Source of the DNA: Tubulanus polymorphus
Lineage: Eukaryota; Nemertea; Palaeonemertea; Tubulaniformes; Tubulanidae
Direction: 5' to 3'
Assembly (NCBI RefSeq): GCF_964204645.1
Contig: NC_134029.1
Location: forward strand, 14,996,850 to 15,060,849
Length of the DNA stretch: 64,000 nucleotides
Position numbers and translations under genes: made by a program. A model generated the notes under the pieces. It worked only from the letters and a program-made list of their open reading frames with translations, was not told the origin of the DNA and did not search any database. Positions 39,705 through 51,739 of this stretch are shown piece after piece. Numbering within the stretch: position 1 is the stretch's first letter; the number at the start of each line of letters is the position of its first letter.

Positions 39705-42700
39705 ATGGAAGCAAATAAGAAGTACTACTGTTCAACATGTAGAATCAATATAGATAAATCCCAAAAATCAAGACACAATAAAACTAAAACACATTTAGAG
39801 AACAAATTGAAACTAGAATATGAAGATGATATATTAGAAACTAAATTAGATGAATTAAAGAATGAAAAAGAAACATACAAATGTGATACATGTAATCAAT
39901 CATTCAGTGATAAAAGATGATATAAAAGATTATAATGAACTTTTAAAATCTAAAAGTCATATTAGAAATATGAATAATGATATTTTAGGTGAAGATTATT
40001 TTGATAATGATAAGAAACATAAGACAATTAAAAGAATAAGAAATAAATTAAACAATAAAAGACCATACATGGAAGATGTAAGAAATTATATTAATTCATT
40101 AGATAATAAAAAAGATATAGAGATAACCGAAGCATTTAAAAGTGATATTGGTCCAGCAGCTATTGAGTTTAAATTTCATAAGGGAAAAACATTAGAAGAA
40201 AATAAAAAACATTTAGAAAATATGAAAAATATTATAAAAATAATTACAGATGTTGAATACCCTAAAATGTGTATATCAGTTAAAGTAAAGTTTATAAAAC
40301 CTGAAGATAAACCAATATATAATATAAATTCTCATTCACAACATATTATTTCAAAACAACATATAGATGATAAATTAGATAAATGTTATAATGAAGTAAA
40401 AACTAAAATAGAAGAGAAATATTTTGAAGGATCTGGTTTAATATTTTTAGATTAACACATTATAAACCATTTGAAAATAATTATAAGATATATAATTATC
40501 CTGTTAGAATTAAAAATATCCCAAAAATAGAAAGAGATAATAATTTAAGAATAAATGTTTTTGATTTAATCAAATTGCCAAATACAAAAGGTAACAATAT
40601 AAGACATTATACATTAGAACCTTTATACCTATCAAAAGATTATGATTCAAATGATGTTATAGATATATTATATTATGAGAATCATTATATGTGGATTAAA
40701 CAAATAGATTTACTTTTTAAATCAGAAAATGATCACCATAAAATATATCTTTGTAGAAAATGTTTACATAGATTCAGTAATGAAAGTACATTATTAAATC
40801 ATAAACAATTATGTGAAAATCATGATTATTGTAAATTAGTTTTACCAAATGAAAATGATAAAATATTAGAATTCAAAAAATATGATTACAAAAATAAAGT
40901 TCCATTTGTAATATATGGAGATTTTGAATCAATAAATAAAGAATTAACTGATCAAGATAGAAAAGAAATATATTATAAAAGAAAGAAATTAAATTCTAAT
41001 GAAAATAATATAATTGATTATTCAGATCCCCCAAAAACAAATACAATTAAAAAGATTCATCAATCTGCTGCAGCTTTCGGGTTATATATAAAATCTGATT
41101 ATCCAGAACTAATTAAAAGTGAATATTATCATTATAGAAATGAAAATGTTATCAATCATTTTTGTGACTTATTAATTGAATACGAAATAAGATTTAGTAA
41201 ATTATTGAATACAAATATAGAAATTATAATGACAGAGGAAGATAAAGAAGCATTTGAGTTTGCAAATAAATGTTATTATTGTGAAAAACTATTTAATTAT
41301 AAAGATAAAAAAGTAAGAGACCATGATCATTTGAACAGAAAGTTTAGAGGCGCTGCGCATGAGAATTGTAACTTACAAGCTAAGAAAATTAATTTTGTAC
41401 CAGTTATATTTCATAATCTATCAGGATATGATGCACATTTATTTATCAAACAGTTATGTCATAAAATAGAAGAAATTAATAATGAAATAGAAAGATTAAA
41501 TTCAAATAGATCAAAAGATAAAATACCAACTTATAAATTTAAAATGTTAGCTAGAACATCTGAGAATTACATATCATTCCAATTTGGGTGTTTAAGATTT
41601 ATAGATTCAAATAGTTCATTAGATAACTTATCAAAATCATTAGTTGATGATGAATTAAAAATATCAAAGCAACACTATCCAAATAATGATGATTTTAAAT
41701 TAATGAGATATAAAGGCGCAATTCCATATTCTTTCTATAAAAATCATAATGATTTTAACATAACTGAATTATTGAAAGAACAATTCTATGATGAATTAAA
41801 AAATGAATATGTTAAAGATGAAGTCTATAATAGAACATTGAATATTTGGAATCATTTCAAAATGAAAAATCATGGGCAATTAGTAGATTTATATTTAAAA
41901 TCAGATGTATTATTATTATCGGATATATTCGAAAGGTTTAGAGATGTAAACCTAAAATATTTCAATATTGATCCTTGTCATTGTTATTCTAGCCCAGGTT
42001 TAACATGGGATTGTGGTTTAAAATTAACAGATATAAAATTTACAGATATAAGAATGGATTTGTTAACAAATATAGATCAATTATTATTATTTGAAAAGTC
42101 TATAAGAGGAGGAGTTTCGGGTGTATTAGGGGATAGATATTTCAATGTAAATGATAACCCTGGATATAAATTATTATATATAGATGCAAATAATCTATAT
42201 GGTTGGGCAATGATGGAACCACAGCCTTATGGAGTATTAAAAATAACTGAAGTTTTACAACATGAAAATAATGACAAATTTGATTGGAAGAAAAGAATCC
42301 TAGATATTGCAGATGATTCAGATACTGGTTACTTTTTGGTTGTAGATTTAGAGTATCCTGAACATATTAAATTTAAATCTAGAAATCTAGCATACTGCCC
42401 CGAACATAAAACTGTAACTCATGAAGAATTATCAAATTATCAAAAAAGAATTAAACCCGAAAATCATATTCATACAGAAAAGTTAATGGTAACTCAAGAA
42501 GATAAATATAATTATGTAGTACATTATAGAATGTTGAAGTTTTATTTGAATCAAGGAATGATTCTAAAAAAAGTACATAGATATATTTCATTTAGCCAAT
42601 CTAAGTGGTTAGAAAAATATATAGATTTTAACACCAAACAGAGAACTGAAGCTAAAACTGATTTTGAGAAAGATTTCTTCAAGTTAATGAACAATGAATT

Positions 42701-43517
42701 CTATGGTAAGACTTGTGAAAATATTAGAAATAGAAATGATATTGAGTTAGTAAGTAATGGCAAAAGGATAAGGCATTTACAAAAATATCCTAAATTTATA
42801 GGTAACAGAATATTTGATGAAAATTTAGCCGCAGTTAAAATGAGAAGAACATCAATGAAATTTAATAAACCAATTTATGTTGGAGCATCAGTTTTAGAAA
42901 TATCAAAGTTATTAATGTATGAATTCTATTATAATGTATTACAACCTCATTTTTGAGAAAAACATATAGAAATCCTATATTTTGATACCGATTCTTACAT
43001 ATTAAAGATAAAAACAAATAACATAACTGATGATTTAAAAACATTAAAACATCATTTTGATTTCAGTAACTATCCTAAAGATCATGAATTGTTTAGCAAT
43101 GATAATAAAAAAGTTCCTGGTATATTCAAAGATGAATTAGGTGGTGAAGAAATGATTGAATTCATTGGTATTAGATCTAAAATGTATTCATATAAAACTA
43201 AAGAACATGAAGCTAAAAAGTTAAACGGAATAACCAAAAGTGTAGTAGAAAAGAATATTCATTTCAAAGATTACATCAATTGTATATTCAATGAAGTAGT
43301 TAGAAAACATAAGATGAAATGTTTAAGATCAGAAGAGCATGAAATGTTTATTGAAGAGATAGAGAAGATAAGTCTAAACCCATTTGATGATAAAAGATAT
43401 ATCTTAGATGATGGAATTCATACAGTTGCTTATGGTTGTAATTTAGATGAATACTTAAAATTTAAAAGAGAAGAAACAAAAGAGAACGAGATAATGAAAA
43501 GAATTCTAACGTGTTAA
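39705..43517 (+). pseudogene. polB: Protein-primed DNA polymerase B (broken)
   Basis: This is the replicative polymerase of the element; the family starts synthesis from a terminal protein. About 1,270 codons start at ATG 39,705. Two N-terminal zinc-finger-like motifs (CSTC at about 39,730, CDTC at about 39,885) precede the 3'-5' exonuclease: Exo I GDFES (about 40,918), Exo II HNLSGYDAH (about 41,412) and Exo III YLKSD (about 41,890). A Cys/His cluster with RDHDHLNRKFRGAAHENC lies between Exo I and Exo II. Polymerase motifs are A DANNLYGW (about 42,180), B NNEFYGKT (about 42,690) and C YFDTDSY (about 42,977). Breaks: TGA at 39,918-39,920 with a nearby frameshift, a frameshift in a T-run near 40,450, and TGA at 42,954-42,956 just before motif C. 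All catalytic motifs survive. Family assignment is firm. Confidence 0.93.
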
Positions 43518-43546
43518 TCAAATTTTAATAAAAATATGTTATTAAA

Positions 43547-43900
43547 ATGGAGAGTAAACAAGCGCACAGTGAGAACAACAAATTATTTCTAGATAGAATA
43601 AAAGATACTTCAAATGTCAAATCAGTAGATTATAAATTTAAGAAGTTAAAAGAATTAACAATCCATAAGAAATATCTAATTACAGATATTGTTACAGTTA
43701 CTAACAAATATGGAGATAAATTAGTTATATACTTAGAATATGAAGGATTAAAAGGAAATACATATAAATTCAGAACATATTTACCAGATAGATTTCATAG
43801 ATTATCAAGTGAAGATCTAGAAGAATTATGTTCTGGTGATTTCTATTTCGTATACAAAGGTAAGAATGAAAAGGGGCACCATGAAATAGATTTCGAATAA
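43547..43900 (+). CDS. Small conserved viral protein, possibly ssDNA-binding-like
   Basis: This is an intact 117-codon ORF 29 bp after the polymerase gene. The N-terminus is charged. The rest (LITDIVTVTNKYGDKLVIYLEYEG, then FRTYLPDRF, then DFYFVYKG) alternates short beta-strand-like stretches. That pattern fits a small OB-fold protein. Similar small proteins with a KYG...LPxRF pattern are familiar to me from invertebrate mobile elements, but the function is not established. Its place after polB would suit a replication accessory role. The start ATG is preceded by ttattaaa, as at 39,705. The function is inferred only. Confidence 0.6.
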   Translation: MESKQAHSENNKLFLDRIKDTSNVKSVDYKFKKLKELTIHKKYLITDIVTVTNKYGDKLVIYLEYEGLKGNTYKFRTYLPDRFHRLSSEDLEELCSGDFYFVYKGKNEKGHHEIDFE

Positions 43901-43917
43901 GAAAATATGTAAAATAA

Positions 43918-44675
43918 ATGGTAGAATTAAAAGAATACAGAATATTTGTTGATTCTAGAAGGCTTACAAATTATAAATCACATAATTTACTAGTACAATT
44001 AGATAGGGAATATAAAAATTGTGTAGATTTAAAATTAGTTAATATAAGTTTATGTAATTCTTTTTATAATATAACGGATAAAACTATTGATGATAATACT
44101 TTCTTAATTCATATTAGAAATGTAAATAAATGGTTTCATCTAATTTTAAAACCAGGATTATATAATTTAGAAACATTAGCTCAAGAAATTAATCGAAGAA
44201 CACGGTTGAAAATTTGAAGAGATGATAAATTTTTAATTAGATTTATAAAAAGTGATAGCACAAATAAAATTAAAATAAAGGTATATGATGAAAGTCAACA
44301 TGCATTTATGGTAAAAAACCTATAGCTAAACTGTTAGGAATTGTACCAGATACTGTTACAGGAAACGTAGATGGTAATTCAAATTTAATGACTTTTACAC
44401 ACTTTTATATTTATTGCAATTTAATTGATCCTACAAAAACATTTGCAGCAACTAAAGATACAATTTGTAATTCTAGTATATTAAATATTTTACCATTAAA
44501 AAATGTTAAACAATTTGGAACTCAAATAAATTATAATTTAACAGAATGTGATTTTAAACCTTGCATTCCTAAATTCAATAATTTTAGATTAGAAGTAAGA
44601 AATCATAATGGATACTTAATTGATTTAAATAACTTTCTTGTAATTTATGAATTAATTATAAGATGTAAAGAGTAA
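43918..44675 (+). pseudogene. Penton-like minor capsid protein (broken)
   Basis: About 250 codons over two main frames. The N-terminal part (VDLKLVNISLCNSFYNI, ILKPGLYNLETLAQEINRR) and the C-terminal part (FYIYCNLIDPTKTFA, FNNFRLEVRNHNGYLID) match the layout of Polinton/adintovirus penton (single jelly-roll) proteins as I know the family. These form capsid vertices. Breaks are TGA at 44,215-44,217 and a one-base frameshift in an A-run near 44,318. The start lies in aaaATAAATGG. The penton call rests on pattern recognition and position in the capsid gene block, not on an alignment. Confidence 0.65.
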
Positions 44676-44692
44676 TTTTTTTGATATATAAA

Positions 44693-45040
44693 TGAATATA
44701 ACTGTTGGACCGAGTATATGTTTTGGATTTGATTTTAAACGTGTGAAAGAAATGAAATTTAACATTAATGATGTAATAACACATCAAAAATATTACATTT
44801 TCTAATGAAACAACATTTGAGTATGAAACAACAATAGATAAAGAAACTTTAAATGTAGAAAAGATTACTTATTTAATTAGAGAATATTTAAGATTTTATG
44901 AATTAGATGAAGGTTTTATCATTGATGATATAAAGAAAATAATAATTGAAATATATACAAATGAAACTAGTAATGAAATAAATGTTGAAATAATTATAAC
45001 TAAGATAACTAAATATTTTGAAGAAAGTAATTTTTTTTGA
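44693..45040 (+). pseudogene. Hypothetical viral protein (frameshifted)
   Basis: About 115 codons start at ATG 44,693 (tatATAAATGA) and end at TGA 45,038-45,040, with one frameshift near 44,780-44,800. The product is acidic (LDEGFIIDDIKKIIIEIYTNE) and may be helical. It has no membrane segment and I recognise no family. The next gene starts 7 bp after its stop, in the usual compact pattern. Confidence 0.55.
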
Positions 45041-45047
45041 TAAATAA

Positions 45048-45268
45048 ATGAGTGATAATAAGTGGATAATAACTGGATTATATAATGGCGCATTACTATC
45101 AGTTGGAACTGTTGGTTATTCAATGGTATTAAAAAAGTATTTAAAATGGGAAGTGTTAATGTTGATCGATTTGATATAAATGATATTTTAAAATTAACAT
45201 TAGCGGTTACTTTATCTAATTTAACTATTGATTATTTGGAAAAACAAAAATATATTCCTCCCATATAA
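45048..45268 (+). pseudogene. Small viral membrane protein (frameshifted)
   Basis: About 73 codons start at ATG 45,048 in gATAAATAAATGAG. The first part (NKWIITGLYNGALLSVGTVGYS) is a hydrophobic, probably membrane-inserted segment. The second part, DILKLTLAVTLSNLTIDYL, is also hydrophobic and ends with EKQKYIPPI. A one-base frameshift near 45,145 separates the halves. Small two-segment membrane proteins like this accompany the next gene in related elements as far as I know. A virion-membrane or capsid-lining role is a guess. Confidence 0.55.
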
Positions 45269-45292
45269 ATGCGTAATTATTTTACTAAATAA

Positions 45293-45715
45293 ATGGCTTC
45301 TGCAATTATAACTATTATAGGATCGGCAATTGTTAACGCTTTAGCATTTACTGGTGGCGGATATTTATTTAAACATATTGATAAAAGTGGTTCATTATCA
45401 GAACAAAAAAGACATAACTTAGCATTAGAAAAATATAATAAAGCTGCAGAAGAATATAGAGAAAAAAGACAAAACTATATGGATTATATTAACAAAGAAT
45501 TATATGATCAGAAGATTTCACATAGAGATTTTCAATCAGTTGATGATGCAATGAGTTTATATAACGCGGTAACCAATAAAGAAAAATTACATCTATACGA
45601 ACCTAATTTATCAGATTATTATACCCCAAGTAAAGAACAACAGAAATATGAAATAATATGGATTTTAGGTGGAACAGTTATTGTTATATTTGTAGCATAT
45701 AGATTTACTAATTAG
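45293..45715 (+). CDS. Conserved viral membrane protein with central coiled coil
   Basis: This is an intact 140-codon ORF. An N-terminal hydrophobic segment (residues about 2-28, IVNALAFTGGGYLF) is followed by a charged helical stretch (residues about 35-80, KYNKAAEEYREKRQNYMDYINKE). Then comes a DFQSVDDAMSLYN...LSDYYTP region and a C-terminal membrane segment (about 118-138). The order matches a family of uncharacterised proteins I know from invertebrate Polinton-like elements. Function is unknown; the membrane anchors at both ends suggest a structural role. The start is in ctAAATAAATGG. Confidence 0.7.
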   Translation: MASAIITIIGSAIVNALAFTGGGYLFKHIDKSGSLSEQKRHNLALEKYNKAAEEYREKRQNYMDYINKELYDQKISHRDFQSVDDAMSLYNAVTNKEKLHLYEPNLSDYYTPSKEQQKYEIIWILGGTVIVIFVAYRFTN

Positions 45716-45735
45716 TAATTTTTTTTGCTAAATAA

Positions 45736-46161
45736 ATGGATGATAATATTGATATTATTCCTCATGATATAAATAAAACTAAATTAAAAACATATTTAGA
45801 AAAAGAAATATTAGAATTTGAAAATGATTTAAATGTTAAAAAGAAAAAATATTTAAAAAGTAAAATTATATATTATTTTATTATCAGTGGTTCAGTTACA
45901 ATTAGTTCTGTAATAACATTTCTAGCAATATTCAGTCCATTAACACCTTTAGCTATATCAATTGGTGTATTAGGATTATCATCAAGTGTTTCAACTGGTA
46001 TAAGTTCAAAATTAAATATAAAAAGTAATAAAGAAAAAATTAAAACTAAAATAAAAGAGATTAATAAATTGAAAAATACACTAGATTATATAATAAGTTT
46101 AAATGGTCATATAACAGTTGAAGAACAAGATAAATTATTAAAAGAATTAATAAATTATTAA
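45736..46161 (+). CDS. Conserved viral two-helix membrane protein
   Basis: This is an intact 141-codon ORF starting in gctAAATAAATGG, 20 bp after the previous gene and its eight-T run. An acidic/basic helical N-terminus (residues 10-45) is followed by two hydrophobic helices (about 47-70 and 72-92). A lysine-rich coiled coil then runs to VEEQDKLLKEL at the end. This two-membrane-segment plus coiled-coil plan recurs next to capsid genes in related elements. Function is unknown. Confidence 0.65.
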   Translation: MDDNIDIIPHDINKTKLKTYLEKEILEFENDLNVKKKKYLKSKIIYYFIISGSVTISSVITFLAIFSPLTPLAISIGVLGLSSSVSTGISSKLNIKSNKEKIKTKIKEINKLKNTLDYIISLNGHITVEEQDKLLKELINY

Positions 46162-46177
46162 TTTTTTTATTATATAA

Positions 46178-47526
46178 ATGGTAGATCGTTTTCCTAAAGC
46201 TTTCCAATATAATAAATCAATTGAATATAATATTCCTGCAATAGATTTTAATAAAGATATTTCATATAGAAATGAAGTTTTAAATTCATTAATTGATTTA
46301 TATATTTATGTTACTGAAACTAATTATTTTAATGTTAAGATGGAAAATATATTTCATGTGTATAGAATTAGTTTTAAAAATTTAAATGAGGCAAATCAAT
46401 GGTTATTAAAATCTAATATGAATTATTGGCAGAACCAATTAAATTTTGCTGTTTATTGCGCAACAACAGAGTGTGGAATAAGTTGGAATGATCATTTGAA
46501 TAAACCAAGTTTACCATTGATGTTATCACTTTTTAGATTTCATACTTATTTTCAAATAAAATTAATATTAGATGAATTAGAATGTCCTTTACCAGGTTCA
46601 AAATATTTCAAAGAATTGAATAATAATATTAATTTAAGTTTTATAAAATATGTAATGAATTTAATATTAATTCAAATAATGATTTTAGAGCAAAAATTGG
46701 AACAATGGGTGGATTAGGAATATTGTATACTAAAGAATTTGGAAAAATAATGACAAATTCAGATATAAGAACACTAAATTGGAATGAATTACCAAAATAT
46801 TATAATAATATACGACAACAAAATAATAATGGTTGGGTTAATTTCATTTTAGAAAATAGTGAAGGTTTTACTAAAGCTGGTATACAAAGAATAAATCAAT
46901 CAATTAGAACTTATTTGATATGTATTCTAGGTGCGCAAGTTGAAACAAGATCACCAATAGTTGGAAATGATAACACTTCATTCGATGCGCAGAAACAATT
47001 CAAAGTATTATTTGAGGATTCAATTCATAATGATAAAAATAGATCGATTCCAGAAAACATTGTAAGATATCAAAATTATTTAGATAAATCACATATTAGA
47101 TTAAATTATTGTGTAGGTCCTAATCTATAAATTATTTCTAATGATTTAGTATTAAAGATGGGAAATATAATTGGTTATAATAATCTAATTAAAACTGCAA
47201 CAATAAATAATTCATTTGGATTGAATGATATAAATAAAAAGATTATTACTGCTCCAAAATTAATGAAAGGTGAAAAAAATAAAAAACATATTCAATCAAC
47301 AGAAACTAAAACTAAGAATATTAAATTAAATAATGATTCTAAAATAAAAGATTACAATACATCAGAAAATGGTGCCATACGGCACCCACACGGTGATATA
47401 AAAACTGATAATATTCAACATGATATAATTAAAACTAATAATGATAATAAAACCCATGAAAATGCTAAATTAGCCATAACTTGTATAGGAATTGTAATCG
47501 GAGGAATACTATATTTTAAATTTTAA
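46178..47526 (+). pseudogene. Large conserved viral structural protein (broken)
   Basis: About 449 codons are read in three pieces. Conserved-looking stretches are NYWQNQLNFAVYCATTECG (about 46,420), GFTKAGIQRINQSIRTYL (about 46,864) and DAQKQFKVLFED. The C-terminus has a Lys/Asn-rich linker and a membrane anchor (LAITCIGIVIGGILYF). Breaks are a frameshift in a T-run near 46,635 and TAA at 47,128-47,130. The frame continues after that TAA through GNIIGYNNLIKTA, which I take to be the same protein, so the ATG at 47,158 is probably internal. The pattern matches an uncharacterised family from invertebrate Polinton-like elements. A virion role is likely from the gene block. Confidence 0.65.
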
Positions 47527-47542
47527 TTTTCTTATTATGTAA

Positions 47543-49250
47543 ATGACAGAAAATATTCCATTGGATACTTTTGATGAACCCGGTATAAGTGATGAACCAC
47601 AACCTGATTTTAATGAAACTAATATTGATAATGATGATGGACCAGCATATAATACTAATTTAGGTGAAGATGATGATTATGATGATGATTATGATGGAAT
47701 TAATTCCGAAGTACGTGAACAATTAAATAAATATTTAGAAGCTCCTGAAAGTGGTAGAATTTCGACTAGAACAGAAAGAAAAGAATTTATGAATCTATTA
47801 GAAAAAGAACAAGAAGAATATCCTGATAAACCCATGGAATTATATAGAATGAAATCTAGAGTAACAGATACAATTGTTAACGAATTATTGCCAAAAGTTG
47901 TAATAGATGAAATTGATTCAGAAGATGTTGTAATGCAAATCTTAGAAGATGACCCATTTTTAATGAATAATTTAGAATTTAAAAATGATTCATGGTATTA
48001 TAATCTTGAATTAAATAGGAATACTGTAACAATTCAATTATCTAGAATGGGACAAGAAAATATGTTTGAACCTGGAATGTTAGCATTATCTAAAATTGAA
48101 GGTTCAAAAGGCGGTAGAGAATTTCTCAGAATTATATGGAATGCACTCGATAGAATAAATGAAGAAGAACCAATTCCTAATATTGATATAAACAAATATT
48201 CACCATTTAAAAATCCAAATCCAAATCCTACTGATGTTGATCCAGAAATGGAAGAGTATGGAGATCGATTAGATAAATTAAGATCTTCAACACCCGAAAC
48301 ATCGAGAAGAGATATTCAACAAATTGATAATGATTCAAGCCAATTACAATTAGGAAAACATTTAGATAACTTACTGGATACAATGAATTCATTTGAAGAA
48401 GAGATGAATAGTGTTTTAGATTCAGCCGGTACTGAAATTGGAATAAATCGAATACAATCTTTACTAGAAAAAGGATTATTTGATTTAACTGATGTTGAAT
48501 TGGAAGCATTTCCTGAACAAACACGTAGAAAAATTAAAGGTATGCAAGAATCAGCTGATAAAATTGCGCATGATAAAAGTATGAGATTTTAAAATTAGAT
48601 TTTTAGAAAAAGAATTAACTGATAAAAATAAAGAAATAGAACAATTAAAGTCTGATCTTGATCATCAAGTAATTGATGAAATAGAATATAGACAAAAAGA
48701 ATTACGTTTAGAAAAAGAAAAAGATGATTTAAAATATAACATAGAATTACAAAAAGAAGAAATTAAATTATTATTAAAATCCTATGATTATAATATTAAT
48801 AGATTAAAAGTTATTTTAAAAGATTTGTTGATAAAACCAAATTCTGAAATATCATTAAAAGATAGAATAAAGTTATTATTCAAATTAGAAGGTATAACAA
48901 TTCTTTCAATTCTAACAGCTGTAACTATGTTATTTACAACAATTGGTTTAGCTATATCAAATTCACTGAAATCTACACCTACTCCCAATAAACCGGATAA
49001 ACCCCCGAATGATAATAATTCTATACAAGATAAAGTTAAAGATGGTTTAAAGAAATTAGCAAAATATTTATGGGAACTATCTAAAAAATCTGCTGCAGCA
49101 TTTCCCGGAATTATTGCATCAATTGTTGGTTTTATATTGAAATCTGCAGGGAATATTCTTAACTTTGCTGCTGAACATATTATTTCATTTTTAATTACAG
49201 TTGTAAGTGCTATTATTTTTGGGTTAGTAAACATGATAAAAAATAAATAA
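47543..49250 (+). pseudogene. Large acidic viral protein with C-terminal membrane segments (frameshifted)
   Basis: About 569 codons in two frames. The N-terminus is very acidic (DDDYDDDYDG). The middle has LSRMGQENMFEPGMLALSK. A long helical coiled-coil region (about 48,600-48,800) is followed by a hydrophobic segment (SILTAVTMLFTTIGLAI), a Pro-rich linker (PTPNKPDKPP) and a final amphipathic/membrane region (KSAAAFPGIIASIVGFIL). A one-base frameshift in a T/A run at about 48,587-48,592 separates the halves. The C-terminal plan is shared with uncharacterised proteins of invertebrate Polinton-like elements. A minor virion protein or scaffold is possible. Minus-strand ORFs at 48,228-48,524 and 48,788-49,306 are shadows. 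Confidence 0.65.
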
Positions 49251-49270
49251 TTAAATTTTTTGTTAAATAA

Positions 49271-50501
49271 ATGAGTGGGAGTTATATCAATCCTTCTAAG
49301 AATCATAGAATATCTAATGCTATTAAAGCAGAAAGATCACATCATATAATTACTCATAACCCTTCTAATATTAATCCCGATGAAACTTTATATGTTAGAA
49401 TCCCTCGAGTAACACAAACAAATACTATTTGGATCAGCTGATATAAAAGTAACCGGTAATAATAATAATTATGTTGTTGGTAATGTTGGAAGATATTTGA
49501 TAAAAAAATTAACTATCAAGATTGGTCCAGAAACAGTTTTCTCATTAGATGATTATAATTTATTTATGCATTATGAAGATTTATGGCTAACTAAAGAAAA
49601 TAGAAATAATATGATATTTCAAGGCATCCAATCAGAAAACCAAAATAAATAAAGATCAGAAGCACATAATGCAATATTAACTAATGCTATGGATAAATTG
49701 ATTAAAAGTATATATGGAAGCAAATATAAAATTCCATTAGACTTTGAATTGATAAATAATAATGCGCCACCATATAAATACGCAATTCAAGAAGATGTTA
49801 TATTCAAAATAACATTTGCTCCTGTAAATGAAATTGAAATATCTAGCGTTAATAAAGATATGGGTTATAAATTATCGAATATATGTTTAGAATATGATAC
49901 AGTAACTGATGAAAATATTTCAAGTATAATTCAAACTCAATATAATCAAGGATTTTCATTATTATATGATTATATTGATAAATTTAAAACTGTAACTATT
50001 AATGCAAATGATGAAATTATTAATGAGAATATTAACTTCCCAAGAAGATCTATTAAAGGTATATTAATATTTTTTACCATTGCAACATATACTAATGGTG
50101 CAATAAATGTTGATCATTATTATAATCCTGAAATAACAAAAGTAGAAATAACTATCGAAGGAATAGCAAATAAAATATTTTGTCAAGGAATGAGAATGAT
50201 AGATCAATGGCCAGAAATTAGAAAACATTTTATGAATGAAAAAGTAAAATCATCTGAAAATTGTAATATTAATCAAATTGATTATTATACAGGTAATAAA
50301 TACGCATTATGGTTAGATTTTAGAACAACAGAGGATAATTCATTACATGGTTCTGGAAAAAAATTACAAGATACAAAAGATGGAATACAATTATTCATGA
50401 CAAAGAATAAAGGAATCAAAAATTTTAAAATGTACATTTATATTATATCTGACGCGCAATTAAATATTGTAAATTCTCAATTAAATAGTGTTATGTATTA
50501 G
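49271..50501 (+). pseudogene. Major capsid protein, hexon-like double jelly-roll (broken)
   Basis: About 410 codons. Recognisable stretches are LHYEDLWLTKENR-type (near 49,570), KIPLDFELINNN (near 49,730), NFPRRSIKGILIFF (near 50,035), YNPEITKVEITIEGI (near 50,125), DNSLHGSGKKLQDTKDGIQL (near 50,336) and a C-terminal ISDAQLNIVNSQLNSV. I know this series from capsid proteins of Polinton/adintovirus-type elements, which build the icosahedral shell. Breaks are a frameshift near 49,425 and TAA at 49,650-49,652. The start ATG 49,271 follows a T-run in ttAAATAAATGAG. The double jelly-roll fold is inferred from the family. Confidence 0.78.
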
Positions 50502-50533
50502 AATTTTAACTTTAATAAAAATTTATATAATAA

Positions 50534-51398
50534 ATGGAAGGAGGTAAAGTATATAAACATATTCCATACATCGATACACATGAAAATAATGATGATTTAT
50601 ATTATGTAATACCTTGTTATATAGCTTTGATATTTGATCCTATTTTCAAAATTTATAAAACTAAACTAATAGAAATCGATAATAATAAAAGTGAAGTTGC
50701 TGATAATTTAAGTAATGTAATTGATAATAATGTAATACCTTCTACATCTAATAATGTAATACCTACTACATCTAATAATGTAATACCTTCTACATCTAAT
50801 AATGTAATACCTTCTACATCTAATAATGTAATACCTTCTACATCTAATAATGTAATACCTTCTACATCTTATAATGAAATAATATTAAATTATGATGAAA
50901 ATAGAAATTATTGTGGATATTGTAATAGTGAATTTTCAAACGCTCCATCAAATTGGAATAAACATATGAATACAAAGACACATATTACTAATGTTATAGA
51001 ACGTGTTGGTTTAAGAGAATTTATAGAACACCCATTTAGATATGTTACAAAGTTTGTTTCAAGTAAAAAAGTAAATGGTAAATAATTATATGAAGATTTA
51101 TTATTAGCAACACCTAATAAAGATGAATTAGATTTAACCGATGCTAATAAAATATTAGGATCAAACATTGTAAATGAAATATTAGGAGCAAACACTAAGA
51201 AAGATGATAATGAAAATATAGTTACAGATAAGCATATTGATATTAAAGATTGTGGACACACTTTTGGTGAAAGATAAAGAAGAAACTATTGATGATGCGG
51301 TAGAAAGGATGAATAAGTATAACAATAAAACAACTATTGATGATGATACGGTAGAGAGTTTGAATAAATTGTTAGGGTCTGATAGTGAAAGTGATTAA
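50534..51398 (+). pseudogene. C2H2 zinc-finger protein with octapeptide repeats (broken)
   Basis: The intact first part (183 codons) has an N-terminal domain, then about six tandem copies of NNVIPSTS encoded by a 24-bp minisatellite (about 50,727-50,875). A single zinc finger follows: CGYCNSEFSNAPSNWNKHMNTKTH, with C-x2-C and H-x5-H spacing. The same frame continues after TAA 51,083-51,085 to about 51,276. A frameshift then leads to an acidic tail ending at TAA 51,396-51,398. The tail has two internal similar stretches (ETIDDAVERMNKY and TTIDDDTVESLNK). It may bind nucleic acid. I do not recognise the family. Confidence 0.55.
50727..50875 (+). repeat. In-frame 24-bp minisatellite (NNVIPSTS repeats)
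   Basis: Copies of aataatgtaataccttctacatct occur about six times, nearly identical, with one PTTS variant and one tct-tat change in the last copy. The period keeps the reading frame. Confidence 0.9.
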
Positions 51399-51739
51399 GA
51401 TATTAATTATATTTAACTCAAATAATAATATTGGTTGAAAATTGTATAAAATTATAGTGAATAAAAAAGGGGGTTTTAAGTATTTAAGGTATATTTGGTA
51501 TCTAATACATATCTAATACATATTATTTGAAAATACCTTAAATTATATTTTTTTTAAAATTTATATTGAAACCTCAGTAATAATAAATAACCTTTATTAT
51601 TTTCAAACTTATTCATATATTAGTTGAAAAAAAATAATAAATTGGTTGAAAATTGTATAAATAATATTTATTTTAAAAAAGGGGGTTTTAAGTATTTAAG
51701 GTATCTGATAGGGTATCTAATACATAGGTATATAAATAG
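51399..51739. other. Convergent intergenic region with a duplicated segment
   Basis: This lies between the last plus-strand and last minus-strand viral genes. ggttgaaaattgtataaa...aaaaagggggttttaagtatttaaggtat occurs twice (about 51,432-51,500 and 51,642-51,705). Copy 1 is followed by a degenerate duplicate (about 51,570-51,625) of the ATPase gene's 3' end. Both copies have a G5T4 tract, which could serve as a shared transcription-end or replication-related site. Confidence 0.6.

Noticed and set aside
47158-47526. A separate gene starting at ATG 47,158
   Set aside because: The same frame is open upstream of the TAA at 47,128 and the sequence fits the C-terminal part of the preceding protein, so the ATG is probably internal.
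48788-49306. A 172-codon minus-strand ORF
   Set aside because: It is the shadow of the plus-strand gene whose coiled-coil and membrane features are coherent. The same holds for 48,228-48,524, 50,908-51,261, 44,896-45,123 and 42,862-43,044.
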